DNA of 64,000 bases from JAEXNA01 sp041676625 (GCA_041676625.1 JBAYRN010000004.1:1-64000); one strand, 5' to 3'; positions 24,626 through 33,755 are shown, counted from the first letter of the stretch. Made by a program: numbers and translations. The notes: generated by a model not told the origin, from the sequence alone.

Positions 24626-26548
24626 TTACGGGGTTGCGTCGATGGTGGCTGTGGCGCTACTGTCCGTACCGACAGGCACGATTTGAGAACCATTCGCTTG
24701 AATCGATTCAATGAATTGATCGACCGCCGCCTTTACGAAGAACGATACGGCTCCGGTCGCCTGATCGATCGTCACGGTCATCTCGGCAATGAAGTCGAAG
24801 GATGAGTCTAGCGGAGGATAGTCGAGGGAGCGGACCACTTTGCCCTGTCCATCTCCATAGTCGACCAGGGTGTTGAAGACCACTGTATCACCAAGCCCTG
24901 CGGGGGTAGCGCCCACCGGATCGATGCTGAAGAAGGTAGGGTTGACCGACTGGGCGCCTGCCAGGATGATTTCAGTGCCACCAAATAGTGGGAATGAGAA
25001 TTTAATGTCGAAGGGTCCAACAAATGGGGAGGGGACATTCACGGCCGGATAACCGGTGATTGAGTTGTTGAAAGTGGTTAATAGAGGTTCGGTCGGAGGG
25101 GCAAGCACGTTGGGGAGCCTGAAGCCTGGGACTACAAGACCTCCGCCGTTCGTGAGGTCGATCCGGACATCGAGTTCCCGGGATGTGCCAGCGATCAGTC
25201 TCAAGTCATCTTTGTAGTTGGTAAAGGTGACAACGGGGTTGGAAGCACCATCGATAAGGACCGTACTCAGCCCACTCAAGACTGTCGTACCGATCTCTCC
25301 GTCTCTGTCGTCGTTGTAGTCGATGGTGAGAGTCTGGCCGTTTCCAAGTAAGCCACCGCCGACCAATCCGTTTACAAATAGCCCACCAATTGGGGTTACA
25401 TCAGTGGAGGTTAAGTGATAATCATTGATGTTGGGACCAGCCCCCGAAGCCAACAACCGACTCCCACCCCCCTCAAAAGTCCCCACAACTTCCAACAATG
25501 CCGGTACACCCAGAGGCAAGATACCGAACCCGGCTTCACCCTGGGCGATACCGCCCAGTTTTACTTCCACGCTGGTCAACTGGGCCCGTCTCACGGAAAC
25601 GAGCAGGTTGCTGGTGGGGTTGACGGGGTTGGCGGCGGGGCCGCTGTAGGTCAGGACCACGTTTTGATCGGCGGGGGTGCTGAGAACTCCCACGATCTGG
25701 TTCTGGTTGAAGACGATGTGATCAGAAGTGAAGGTCAAGCCGTCCAAAGGAAGGTTGAGTTCACTACCACCGGTGAGGGTACCGGTCGCGGTGATGTCGA
25801 GTCTTTGGGATTCGAACAGTTGGTTGTCTCCGGTCAGAGGAGAAGGATTGACCACGAACGAGTCGACGGTTTCATCCACTACGGACACCACAGCTGAATC
25901 CATGGGATCCACGGTGTCGGGGTTTCCGTCGGTGAGGGTGAAGGTGACCAGAGTGTCGCCGAACTGGCCCGCATTATTGGTGGTCACGGTAAGACCGACC
26001 ACGGTGACTAGTCCGCTGTCTGCGGCACTCGTGATGAAAGCGTCGGAGACGGGGCTGACCGAACCGTTCAGGTTGGCCTCGCCGGTGAAGGTATAAGGGA
26101 ACGCGCCACCGGGCAGGGCGATGGTGTCGGGAGTGATCTCCAGGCTTCGGATGTCGTCCAGGGTCACCGCCGTGAGGCCGTCTTCCTGGACCGAAATGTT
26201 GACCACCACCACTCGGGTGTCCTGACCGGCTCCGTTACGGAAGGTGACCACGGCCGATTTTGAAATGGCGGGCACTCCATCGATCAAGAGAGGGTCCGCG
26301 TAATCCACGGTGGCCTCGTACAGCAAGACTCCCGTGCCGTTTTCTCCGGAGTAAAACTGAACCAAAAGCTGGGTGGTTCCATCGGGAGCAAGGCTATCGA
26401 GATTGAACTGCACACTACCGACTCCCACCGGAGCGGTCGCGATAAAGTCGTTCGGGTTGGTTCCGCAACCGGAACCTACAAAAAATATTAAAAGCCCTAA
26501 AAGTAGGGCGCTAAACGACCTTTGGAGGCCGTGGATTGGACTAGACAT
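24626..26548 (-). CDS. Secreted lipoprotein with Ig-like beta domains
   Basis: A 640-residue lipoprotein. The signal peptide is hydrophobic (SFSALLLGLLIFFVGSGC) with the lipobox VGSGC, so the mature protein would start at a lipidated Cys. The body is beta-rich, with Thr, Asp and Gly, and segments such as LEITPDTIALPGG and TLTDGNPDTVDPMDSAVVSV that resemble bacterial Ig-like or cadherin-like modules. No enzymatic motif is visible. ATG 26548 is preferred because AAGGGG lies about six bases upstream; the frame extends to 26641 but lacks a signal there. It overlaps no other intact gene. A surface or adhesion role is inferred from the architecture only. Confidence 0.75.
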   Translation of the reverse strand: MSSPIHGLQRSFSALLLGLLIFFVGSGCGTNPNDFIATAPVGVGSVQFNLDSLAPDGTTQLLVQFYSGENGTGVLLYEATVDYADPLLIDGVPAISKSAVVTFRNGAGQDTRVVVVNISVQEDGLTAVTLDDIRSLEITPDTIALPGGAFPYTFTGEANLNGSVSPVSDAFITSAADSGLVTVVGLTVTTNNAGQFGDTLVTFTLTDGNPDTVDPMDSAVVSVVDETVDSFVVNPSPLTGDNQLFESQRLDITATGTLTGGSELNLPLDGLTFTSDHIVFNQNQIVGVLSTPADQNVVLTYSGPAANPVNPTSNLLVSVRRAQLTSVEVKLGGIAQGEAGFGILPLGVPALLEVVGTFEGGGSRLLASGAGPNINDYHLTSTDVTPIGGLFVNGLVGGGLLGNGQTLTIDYNDDRDGEIGTTVLSGLSTVLIDGASNPVVTFTNYKDDLRLIAGTSRELDVRIDLTNGGGLVVPGFRLPNVLAPPTEPLLTTFNNSITGYPAVNVPSPFVGPFDIKFSFPLFGGTEIILAGAQSVNPTFFSIDPVGATPAGLGDTVVFNTLVDYGDGQGKVVRSLDYPPLDSSFDFIAEMTVTIDQATGAVSFFVKAAVDQFIESIQANGSQIVPVGTDSSATATIDATP

Positions 26549-26647
26549 ATGTCCCCTTTCTAATGTCGTGGTTAAATTGAGTCGCCTGGAGTTAAGCGCG
26601 GGAAATAGAATTCCTTCTCGGCTCGAACTTCTGTTCGTCAATCGAAA

Positions 26648-27050
26648 TCAAGCCTTCATCTCTCCCACCAAAAGGTGAACCCAGGGTTGAGCCACGGCGT
26701 TGTAGAGCCGCTTGTCGGCAGTCCATAGGGGAGTCGTAAGGTGCAGCTCTCTGCAGTTGCTCCGTCCACTGCCAGACGGCACGGTAGTCGGTACTGTCGG
26801 GAGTCACCAGTTCGACTTGCAAGTCGAGTGCGAGCTTCATTGCTGTACGAGCTTGCTCCCAGGAGAGTTCCTTGAATCGCACCAATTTGGACAGAGCCGA
26901 GGCAACCTCGTAGTACCACAACCCAGGGGAGCGAAGGCGCAAGCTAGCCCGATCCCATTCACCAAGCTTGTTACGTGCCTTCTCGGCCAGTGGATTGGTT
27001 AAAACTGCGCGCAGCGTGAAGCTCGCGTCAATCACTACGAAGCTGTTCAA
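26648..27050 (-). pseudogene. Broken PIN-domain toxin (VapC type)
   Basis: The N-terminal part (from TTG 27050: LNSFVVIDASFTLRAVL) and middle (YYEVASALSKL) read as a PIN ribonuclease, with the first Asp and the Glu in place. After QRAAPYD the frame shifts. The matching C-terminus continues in another frame as TPLWTADKRLYNAVAQPWV, then HLLVGEMKA and stop at 26648. Compared with normal PIN proteins (YDSAYLALAE..GxPLWTAD), roughly a dozen residues are also missing at the junction. The original frame instead runs on to 26592. The toxin is therefore probably inactive. It overlaps the end of its antitoxin gene. Confidence 0.75.
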
Positions 27051-27339
27051 GACGTTGCTCCTGCTCCTCTCGTTCTTGGTCCCACAGGCGATCGACATCG
27101 ATCGGTTGGCCTTGACGCCCAGCCATGATTTGTTCGTCGAATCGAGCGGCATCGGACAGCCAGCGCTGCCAGCGGCCTTCCTTCGGGGTGTTCTGCAGGC
27201 GGTGAAAGTCTTCTATGGATACAAAGGCCGCCTTGGGTTTACCCCGGGAAGTCAGAATGATTCGTTCTCCTCCAAAGGCGACTTGATTGACAAGCTGGGA
27301 AATGTCGCGTTTGACGGTACCGATACTGACTTCTTTCAT
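27028..27339 (-). CDS. Phd/YefM-family antitoxin
   Basis: A 103-residue protein. The N-terminal half (MKEVSIGTVKRDISQLVNQV and RIILTSRGKPKAAFVSIEDF) is a Phd/YefM DNA-binding fold; the C-terminal half is acidic and probably disordered, and would wrap the toxin. AGGAG lies nine bases before ATG 27339, so this start is chosen over an upstream ATG at 27372. The gene overlaps the PIN toxin by about 23 bases, the normal order of such operons. Because the toxin is frameshifted, the antitoxin may be an orphan, or may protect against related toxins (inference). Confidence 0.85.
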   Translation of the reverse strand: MKEVSIGTVKRDISQLVNQVAFGGERIILTSRGKPKAAFVSIEDFHRLQNTPKEGRWQRWLSDAARFDEQIMAGRQGQPIDVDRLWDQEREEQEQRLEQLRSD

Positions 27340-27409
27340 TGGTGCATACTCCTGAAGAAGATGATGGTGCAATTTTGTTGCAGAATCAAACAGAGGCCCT
27401 GCTGCTTAC

Positions 27410-27841
27410 TCAAACCAGAGGATTGCGTGTCTCCAGCTCGGGAAACCGACCGAAATCGCGGTCTGCGCTCCAGAGTTCGGTAATTCCGTGTTGCAGGCAC
27501 ACGGTGGCAATTCGTGCGTCGTGCACCCTGGGCCCCACGATCTTGCCGGAACGAAGACCTCGCTTTAAGGTCTCCCAATGGTCAGTGGATTCTGTGAGGG
27601 TCATCAGATTGGGAGCTTCTAACCAGGCTTCTATCTGCTCGATCGCCTGCTCCAGAGTGGAAGGAGGAAGGTAGATACGAGGATGGGTCACTATGGCGAA
27701 AAATTCGTGTAGACAGGCCCAGGGGATGCACCAGGGAGAGGGTGTGGCGGACAAGTCGGAGAGACAAGCGAAGGCTTTTTCATGGAACGGGGAATCCTCC
27801 CGATGAGCGTAGACGAGAATGTTCGTGTCGATAGCGATCAC
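27410..27841 (-). CDS. PIN-domain toxin (VapC family)
   Basis: A 143-residue PIN ribonuclease. The four acidic positions are visible: Asp5 (AIDTNILVYA), the Glu of CLHEFFAI, the Asp of RVHDARIA and the Asp of WSADRDF. Such toxins cut tRNA or rRNA when released from the antitoxin (family knowledge). GTG 27841 overlaps the stop of the antitoxin gene as GTGA. A longer frame to 27883 has no sensible start. All catalytic residues are present, so this module is probably functional, unlike the neighbouring broken one. Confidence 0.88.
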   Translation of the reverse strand: MIAIDTNILVYAHREDSPFHEKAFACLSDLSATPSPWCIPWACLHEFFAIVTHPRIYLPPSTLEQAIEQIEAWLEAPNLMTLTESTDHWETLKRGLRSGKIVGPRVHDARIATVCLQHGITELWSADRDFGRFPELETRNPLV

Positions 27842-28086
27842 GAGCCGCGGCCTTGATAGGCGGCGTCTCGAATCGCCTCCCACCCTCCTTGAGCGTACTC
27901 CTCCCGAAGTCCGTTGCCTGGTACGCTGGCGCGCTTTAGCTGAAAACTGCGCTTAGCCCGAGCCCGCAACTCGATCACCCGTTGCAGCCCTTCCTGAATG
28001 AGGGCTTTGACTGAAGTTTGCTCTTCAGCGGCCAGACGTTTTGCCTCTTGCAAGAGAGCATCAGGTATCTCAACGGTAGTCTTCAT
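27838..28086 (-). CDS. Ribbon-helix-helix antitoxin (VapB-like)
   Basis: An 82-residue protein whose N-terminus MKTTVEIPDALLQEAKRLAA is a ribbon-helix-helix DNA-binding domain. A helical and then acidic C-terminus (REEYAQGGWEAIRDAA) would bind the PIN toxin. ATG 28086 is chosen because the ribbon-helix-helix motif begins there; a longer frame to 28122 exists. The stop overlaps the toxin start by four bases. A perfect short palindrome at 28085-28100 overlaps the start and is a probable autoregulatory operator. Confidence 0.87.
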   Translation of the reverse strand: MKTTVEIPDALLQEAKRLAAEEQTSVKALIQEGLQRVIELRARAKRSFQLKRASVPGNGLREEYAQGGWEAIRDAAYQGRGS

Positions 28087-28100
28087 ACATCTATATGTAT
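28085..28100. promoter_or_regulatory. Palindromic operator of the RHH-PIN operon
   Basis: ATACAT-CTAT-ATGTAT is a perfect 6-bp inverted repeat directly at the antitoxin start codon. Ribbon-helix-helix antitoxins bind such palindromes to repress their own operon (family knowledge). Location and symmetry support the call; binding is inferred. Confidence 0.55.
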
Positions 28101-28215
28101 CATAGAATATGGGTCGATTCAATGTCCCCGGATCTTTGTTGATCGCGCCTTCCGTTTACAGCGTTGTTACAAGTTGTGTTGCCGAGTTTTTTACAATCTG
28201 TAGTTAGGAGGCTTA

Positions 28216-30444
28216 ATGCTACAAGCGACTGGATCATTTCACAAGAATTTTATACCTGCAAACAGGCCCGCTGCTTTACCCGGCGGCACCCCCGCGGCCA
28301 AACCCGAGACCTCGGCTGTTGCCTCCGATAGCGTGGAGATTACCTCGGTCGCTTCCGCCCCTGGGGTGGCTGAAAGTCGGCCCAACATCGTGGAGGGTGA
28401 GGTCCTGGTAAAGACCAAGTCAAGCCTCTTCAAGTCGGAGCAAGACGGCCTCCTGGACAGCCTGGGAGCCAGCGTCAAAGAGCGCTTCGAGTTTCCCAAG
28501 GATCTCTTCAAGTCTTTCGATGGCGAAGTCTTGCGCCTGCAACTACCGGATGGGCTCAGCACCAAAGAAGCCCTGGCCAAACTGGCCAATGACCCTCGCG
28601 TGGACTACGCCGTACCCAACGAAATCATCTACCTGGACGAAGCGACCGGTGAGGTGCCTCCCCAATCCCAGGAGCAGGTCGATCCCGATGTGGACGGCCG
28701 CAAGCCCAACGATCTGGACAAGAAGCTGTGGGGGCTTCACAACCGAGGCCAGGATCGCGGAACCATCGACGCCGACATTGACGCCCCCGAAGCGTGGGCC
28801 AAGACCGTGGGTTCCAAGGACGTGGTGGTGGCGGTCATCGACACCGGAGTGGATTACAACCACCCGGACCTGGTGGGTAACATGTGGGTCAACACCGGTG
28901 AAATTCCCGGTGACGGCATCGACAACGACGGAAACGGCGTGATCGACGACGTGCACGGCTACAATGCTTATGCCGATGACGGTGATCCTATGGACGGGCA
29001 CTCTCACGGGACCCACTGCGCCGGAACCATCGCCGCCGTGGGCAACAACGGCCAGGGCATCACGGGAGTGGCCTGGGACGCCAAGATCATGGGGGTGAAG
29101 ATCTTCAGCGATAGCGGCAGCACCTCCAGCGACGCCATCCTGCGCGGCATCCTCTATGCGGCCAAGAACGGGGCCCGCATCACCTCCAACTCCTGGGGCG
29201 GTGGGGGAGCCAACAACCTGATCAAGGAAGCCTTTGAAAAGTCCACTGCGTTTCACGTGATGGCAGCCGGAAATGACGGCCGCAACGTGGACAGCCGGGA
29301 AAACTACCCCAGCGGCTACGAGATGTCGAACAGCATCGCCGTGGCCGCTACCGACCGCAACGACCGACTGGCCGGATTCAGCAACTACGGGGAAAAAGAA
29401 GTTGACCTCGCCGCTCCCGGCGTGGAGACTTACTCCACCATCCCCAACGGCAAGTATGGCTTCAAGTCAGGCACCTCGATGGCCACCCCTCACGTGTCGG
29501 GTGCTACCGTGCTGATGGTAGCCAACGAGCCGGACATCAGTAATGAAGAACTGAAGCAGCGCCTGATGGACGGGGCTGACCGGATCTCCAGCCTGCGGGG
29601 GAAAGTGGCCAGCCACGGACGCCTCAACATCAACAACTCTTTGGAAAACGACAAGATAGCTCCCGGCGAACTCCGAGAGTTTGGTGCCCAGGCCAACGGC
29701 GCCGGCGAGATCGGACTGCGCTTTCTGGCCACCGGAGACGACGGCTTTGAAGGCAAGGCTTCACGGTACGAAGTGCGGGTTTCCGAACAGCCCATGCAAA
29801 CTTTGGAAGAGTTCCTGTCCGCCCGGCCTTACGACTTCGCCTCTCCGGCCGCAGCCGGAGAAATAGAGAATCTCACCGTGGGGGTCGCTCCCAGCACCGA
29901 AGGTCGCACCATGCACGTGGCCGTACGGGCCTTCGACAATCTCCAGAACGGTTCGGCCCTGGCTAGCACCACCGTGAAACTTCCGGCGGCCGACCTGGCC
30001 TTCAGCGAATCGGTGGAAGTAGACACCCAGGGCTGGGCCACCGAGGGCAAATGGGGCATCGAAACCATCGGGGGGCGCACCGTCTTCAGCGACTCTCCTG
30101 GAGAGCTCTCTCCCAACGAGGCCAACGACTCCATCACCTCCCCGGTCATCGATCTCTCGGGCTTCAAAAACTCGGCCCTGATGTTCGACACCAGCTTCAA
30201 GCTAGAGCAAGAGTACGACCAGGTTCGCCTGGAAGCAGCTCCGGTACCCGCCGAAGGCCAGCAAGCTCAATGGGCGGAGCTCAAGGCTTACACCGGCAGT
30301 GCCGAGCTAAAGGACGAAGTCATCGACCTCTCCGCTTTCGACGGCGCCGAGATGCAGTTTCGCTTCCGCCTGACCACCGACCGCTCCTACACCGAAGACG
30401 GATTCCAGTTCGACAACGTGAGGGTGCTGGGGAGCCGCGCTTAA
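28216..30444 (+). CDS. Subtilisin-like S8 protease without a signal peptide
   Basis: A 742-residue protease. Residues about 60-140 form a fervidolysin-like propeptide (EGEVLVKTK, then DPRVDYAVPNEIIYL). The catalytic domain spans about 165-480: Asp209 (VIDTGVDYNHPDL), His264 (HSHGTHCAGT), oxyanion Asn353 (AAGNDGRN) and Ser421 (SGTSMATPHVSG). Acidic loops (GDGIDNDGNGVIDD) probably bind calcium. The C-terminal 250 residues are beta-rich, like accessory or lectin-like domains. The odd part is the N-terminus: residues 1-60 are Pro, Ala and Thr rich with SDSVEITS at 37-44, and contain no hydrophobic signal. TTAGGAGG precedes the ATG closely, so a missed upstream start is unlikely. Export by an unusual route, or release by lysis, is inferred. 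Confidence 0.9.
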   Translation: MLQATGSFHKNFIPANRPAALPGGTPAAKPETSAVASDSVEITSVASAPGVAESRPNIVEGEVLVKTKSSLFKSEQDGLLDSLGASVKERFEFPKDLFKSFDGEVLRLQLPDGLSTKEALAKLANDPRVDYAVPNEIIYLDEATGEVPPQSQEQVDPDVDGRKPNDLDKKLWGLHNRGQDRGTIDADIDAPEAWAKTVGSKDVVVAVIDTGVDYNHPDLVGNMWVNTGEIPGDGIDNDGNGVIDDVHGYNAYADDGDPMDGHSHGTHCAGTIAAVGNNGQGITGVAWDAKIMGVKIFSDSGSTSSDAILRGILYAAKNGARITSNSWGGGGANNLIKEAFEKSTAFHVMAAGNDGRNVDSRENYPSGYEMSNSIAVAATDRNDRLAGFSNYGEKEVDLAAPGVETYSTIPNGKYGFKSGTSMATPHVSGATVLMVANEPDISNEELKQRLMDGADRISSLRGKVASHGRLNINNSLENDKIAPGELREFGAQANGAGEIGLRFLATGDDGFEGKASRYEVRVSEQPMQTLEEFLSARPYDFASPAAAGEIENLTVGVAPSTEGRTMHVAVRAFDNLQNGSALASTTVKLPAADLAFSESVEVDTQGWATEGKWGIETIGGRTVFSDSPGELSPNEANDSITSPVIDLSGFKNSALMFDTSFKLEQEYDQVRLEAAPVPAEGQQAQWAELKAYTGSAELKDEVIDLSAFDGAEMQFRFRLTTDRSYTEDGFQFDNVRVLGSRA

Positions 30445-30452
30445 ACACTGGT

Positions 30453-30478
30453 GGGGGCGCTGAGGCGCCCCCTTAAAT
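30453..30478 (+). terminator. Terminator after the subtilase gene
   Basis: GGGGGCGC, loop TGAG and GCGCCCCC form a perfect 8-bp stem starting nine bases after the subtilase stop, followed by TTAAAT. The T tract is weak but the stem is very stable. Confidence 0.75.
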
Positions 30479-30525
30479 CGACGGTAGCTATTCATATTCG
30501 AGGTGACTTCAGGTAGAATCGTACG

Positions 30526-32499
30526 ATGAGGCGTTCCCGCGGCAATATCATCCTGACCGCGCTTTTTATCGCCATCTTCCTCTTCTTTCTATCGGTGGCC
30601 CTGATCTGGACAAACCGCCAGGACATCGCCCTGTCGCTTTCTATGGAGCACAAGCTCAAGGCCCAGTCAGCCGCGCGCTCGGCTGCATACGAGGCCTATT
30701 ATCGGCTCCGCAAGCAGGGGACTTTGGCAGGGTTCAGCCAGGGCACTTTGTCCAACGGAGTCGAATACGACGTAGAATTGGTAGGCAAAGAAGCCTCGAA
30801 CCAACGGGGCGAGGTACTCCTGGTTCGAGCCCGCGGCAAGTCCGGTCCAGTGACCAGTTATCTTACCTTGCATCTCTTAGACGTTAGCATCGCCGGGAAG
30901 GAGAACGAGGAACGAACCAGGGTCCTCTTCTTTCCCGGTGCTGGAGGGTCGGAAGAAGGAGCGCAAGCGGAGCAAGACGAGGCGGCGGCCACTGTGGAGG
31001 GCGGTGGTGGTTCGGCGCTCTTCGGCGATTTCAAGCTCGCTGAAGGTGGGCCCGGGCTGATCTCGGGGATCATGGCAAATCAGGGACCGGCTTTTGTAGC
31101 CGAGGAGGGTGAGGTGGAACCACCCTCCTTTTACGACTATATTCCGGCTTTCACCGGAACTTTTCTCCAAGCCTGGGGGCCGGTTCAGGTGGTCGCCCCC
31201 GCCTATCCCACCCTCTCGGGAAGCCGCACGACCACGCTGCGGACCCTGGAGTACAAGGGGGACGAATTTATCTGGAAAGTCATCGAACCGCCGGAGGATC
31301 TTGGAGATCCCCTTCCCGAGGGAGCCATTGACCTGTTCGAGATGGGGGCACCCAACAATTCGACGTGGACCAACGCCAGTGTTTTGATCAAGAACGTGTT
31401 TACCGGCTTAGACTACGAGCTTTGTGCCATCAGTACGGCCTGGAAGGTGAAAAAGCCGCCCGCTGAAGATCCGTCGGATATCGAAAATCCTCTCTACACG
31501 GCCGAGCCCCAACCGGTGGGCCCACTGGTGGATTGGAGTTCCGTGCGCAGCCCGGGTAAGCAAGAGAAATTTCAGACTCGCGGGGCCGCCTATCCGGTGA
31601 AGCAGTCGGTCTACTCTCACGGTTGGCATCTGCTCTATCAACCACACGACGGGAGTTTTCCCTCCCCACCGACCGTTCTGGATGGATCCATGCTAACCCG
31701 CTGGCCTTGCGTGCTGAAATTTACCATCGGAGGGAAATGGGAAAAAGTCTGGACTCCTCTGGACAGCAGCGGTGCGGTGACCAGCGTCCACCGGCCGGAC
31801 CCCAGAGTCCTGGCCGTCACCTCGACCGGGGTGATCTACTCGGCGACCGAGCCCGAAGAGGGTCAACAGAGACGGCTACTTACCCTGGATGGACGAAACG
31901 CGATCCTCGGCGATCCCCTTCCCGAAGGGAAGCTGATCGTGTACAACGACCAGCCGTACCTGGTCTCTGAGGATCCTGAAGAGCCGCCGCTCAGGCACCT
32001 GGCGGGAGCGGAGCACATCGACTTCGAGTCTTTACCGGAGTTGCTCCCCGAGATTCACGGAGAAGTGGTGGATGTTTCGGGTACCGAGAAGCTCATCCTC
32101 GGAATAGGCGGAGGCTACGCGGGGGAGCCGCTGGATAGTACCCGGAGACTCAGCTACACCGCCCGGCCTCGGTACGATTTTACGTACTCTCTGGATCCTG
32201 CTTCTCCGATCGCAGTCGATGGAAGCGACCTGTGGGCCGTTGTCAATGTTTTAGTCGAAGAATCCGAACCTTCCGCCGAGAAGGGGTATCTCGACGGCCC
32301 CTACAGAGAGGGGACCAAAAAAACTCTGGCTCGCTACGACGGCAAGCGCTGGCACATCCTGCCGAACGGGCTTCGAGCCCTGTTGCGTTCTTCCGATTTG
32401 GGAGCACCCGGAGCCGGCGTGGTCTCGGCGAATTATCCCGGGCTGCCGCCGCAGCAGAGTCGCTATACAGTCATCTCGGTGAGTACAAATCCGTTTTAA
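30526..32499 (+). CDS. Large pilin-like membrane-anchored protein
   Basis: A 657-residue protein with the N-terminus RRSRGNIILTALFIAIFLFF, a pilin-like hydrophobic helix without Glu at +5. It is followed by SMEHKLKAQSAARSAAYEAY, as in PilX- and GspK-like proteins. The body is large, beta-rich and aromatic, with an acidic low-complexity stretch near 138-162 (EEGAQAEQDEAAATVE). No enzyme motif is visible. It shares the general build of the 992-residue protein at 194-3172: short basic start, one helix, then a long extracellular body. A terminator lies upstream, so it probably has its own promoter in 30479-30525. A surface role is inferred. Confidence 0.75.
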   Translation: MRRSRGNIILTALFIAIFLFFLSVALIWTNRQDIALSLSMEHKLKAQSAARSAAYEAYYRLRKQGTLAGFSQGTLSNGVEYDVELVGKEASNQRGEVLLVRARGKSGPVTSYLTLHLLDVSIAGKENEERTRVLFFPGAGGSEEGAQAEQDEAAATVEGGGGSALFGDFKLAEGGPGLISGIMANQGPAFVAEEGEVEPPSFYDYIPAFTGTFLQAWGPVQVVAPAYPTLSGSRTTTLRTLEYKGDEFIWKVIEPPEDLGDPLPEGAIDLFEMGAPNNSTWTNASVLIKNVFTGLDYELCAISTAWKVKKPPAEDPSDIENPLYTAEPQPVGPLVDWSSVRSPGKQEKFQTRGAAYPVKQSVYSHGWHLLYQPHDGSFPSPPTVLDGSMLTRWPCVLKFTIGGKWEKVWTPLDSSGAVTSVHRPDPRVLAVTSTGVIYSATEPEEGQQRRLLTLDGRNAILGDPLPEGKLIVYNDQPYLVSEDPEEPPLRHLAGAEHIDFESLPELLPEIHGEVVDVSGTEKLILGIGGGYAGEPLDSTRRLSYTARPRYDFTYSLDPASPIAVDGSDLWAVVNVLVEESEPSAEKGYLDGPYREGTKKTLARYDGKRWHILPNGLRALLRSSDLGAPGAGVVSANYPGLPPQQSRYTVISVSTNPF

Positions 32500-32580
32500 A
32501 ATTCATTTTGTTAACGAGATAGAAACAACTTGCCGAAACGATTCCATCTCGAGTTTACTAAACTCCCTTAGTTTCAATGA

Positions 32581-33738
32581 ATGGACATCAAGAAAGCCAA
32601 CTCCCCGTCGCCTACTTCTGCAAAGCCCACGACAACCCCAAAGCCCGAGCAAGACCAAGGAGCCGAGGCTAAGGCAAAAACAAAAACCTCCGGCCCTGTC
32701 GACCGGATCGAACGCTCTCAGGAGTCCACAAAAAGCGAGACCGACTCCGATTCGGATCGGGTTGGAAAGATCGCCGGAGGCCTGGCCGATTCTTTGAAAG
32801 ATATAGACTTTGGAGGTGATTCCAAAAAGACACCACCTCCTGAACGAGCTTCTGAAGAGGAGATTCGTGAGGCTATTGACCAGGCAGGGAAAAACAATGA
32901 TCTTGATGCCCTGAATTCGGTGGATTATTTTCGAGAGAGCCTCCCCCCTGATCAGCAGAAGATCTACGATGAGCGCCTGCAGGAACTCAGGGAAGACGAC
33001 CGGATCGAATTTGAGACAGACCCGCGGCTGGACGATGAAAAGTATCTGGCCGGTTTGACCCCGGAGCAAAAAGAGTACGCTGAAAGTCTCAAGGACAATC
33101 CTGAAGCTTACCAGGATCTCTTTTTGCGAGGATTTCTCGCCTCCAGCTTCGGAAACCCCGAGCGATTGGATGAGGCCATTCAACGGGCTTCGGAGTCCGT
33201 GGGTCTGGAGAGTACCGAAGGGGCGGGTGATCATGAGAAAGTGGATGGAAAGTTTGAAGTTCGACTAGGGGTTGAGAACCTGGTCTTCAAGGGAGCCGAC
33301 GGCAAAGACGTTGAGGCGCTTGCCTATGCCAACGGAGGCGCCATCAGTGCCAATGTCGTGGAGACCGTCCGCACTCTCGCTACTCCTGGCGATCAGGGCA
33401 TCCCGGCTCACGAATTTGAGCACATCTTAAACAGCGGGCCCCGCCAGGGCGAAGCTGTGGGAGTGCCCGAAGACGTATCGAAAACCGACGCAGCGCGGCT
33501 GCTGGAGCTTTACAAACAGGCCAACCCGGGCCAGGAGATCGATGAGAGCCACGTCTACACCGACGTGCTGAATGACTTTCTCTCCAATCCCCACGGCTTC
33601 GCCGAAGAGTCGCCGGAACTTTACAAGCTGGTGGCCGATATCCAGGGCTACGACCCGGTGGCCGGAACCTATCCTCCACCTCAGGCCAAAAAATCCGGAG
33701 GGATTATCGAAATTCTTAAGGACCTGTTTGGGTTTTAA
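32581..33738 (+). CDS. Putative zincin metallopeptidase without a signal peptide
   Basis: A 385-residue protein. Residues 1-80 are disordered, rich in Pro, Lys, Thr and Ser, with PVDRIERSQ at 39-47. Charged helices follow. Residues 277-281 are HEFEH, the HExxH zinc motif, in GIPAHEFEHILNS. A downstream segment, NPHGFAEESPELYKL, resembles the glutamate-bearing helix of MtfA-like or lethal-factor-like gluzincins, where Glu is the third zinc ligand (inference). There is no signal peptide, as in the subtilase at 28216. No Shine-Dalgarno sequence is obvious before ATG 32581. Protease activity is likely but unproven; the family was not firmly recognised. Confidence 0.7.
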   Translation: MDIKKANSPSPTSAKPTTTPKPEQDQGAEAKAKTKTSGPVDRIERSQESTKSETDSDSDRVGKIAGGLADSLKDIDFGGDSKKTPPPERASEEEIREAIDQAGKNNDLDALNSVDYFRESLPPDQQKIYDERLQELREDDRIEFETDPRLDDEKYLAGLTPEQKEYAESLKDNPEAYQDLFLRGFLASSFGNPERLDEAIQRASESVGLESTEGAGDHEKVDGKFEVRLGVENLVFKGADGKDVEALAYANGGAISANVVETVRTLATPGDQGIPAHEFEHILNSGPRQGEAVGVPEDVSKTDAARLLELYKQANPGQEIDESHVYTDVLNDFLSNPHGFAEESPELYKLVADIQGYDPVAGTYPPPQAKKSGGIIEILKDLFGF

Positions 33739-33755
33739 GGTAAGGCCCGAGCCTG

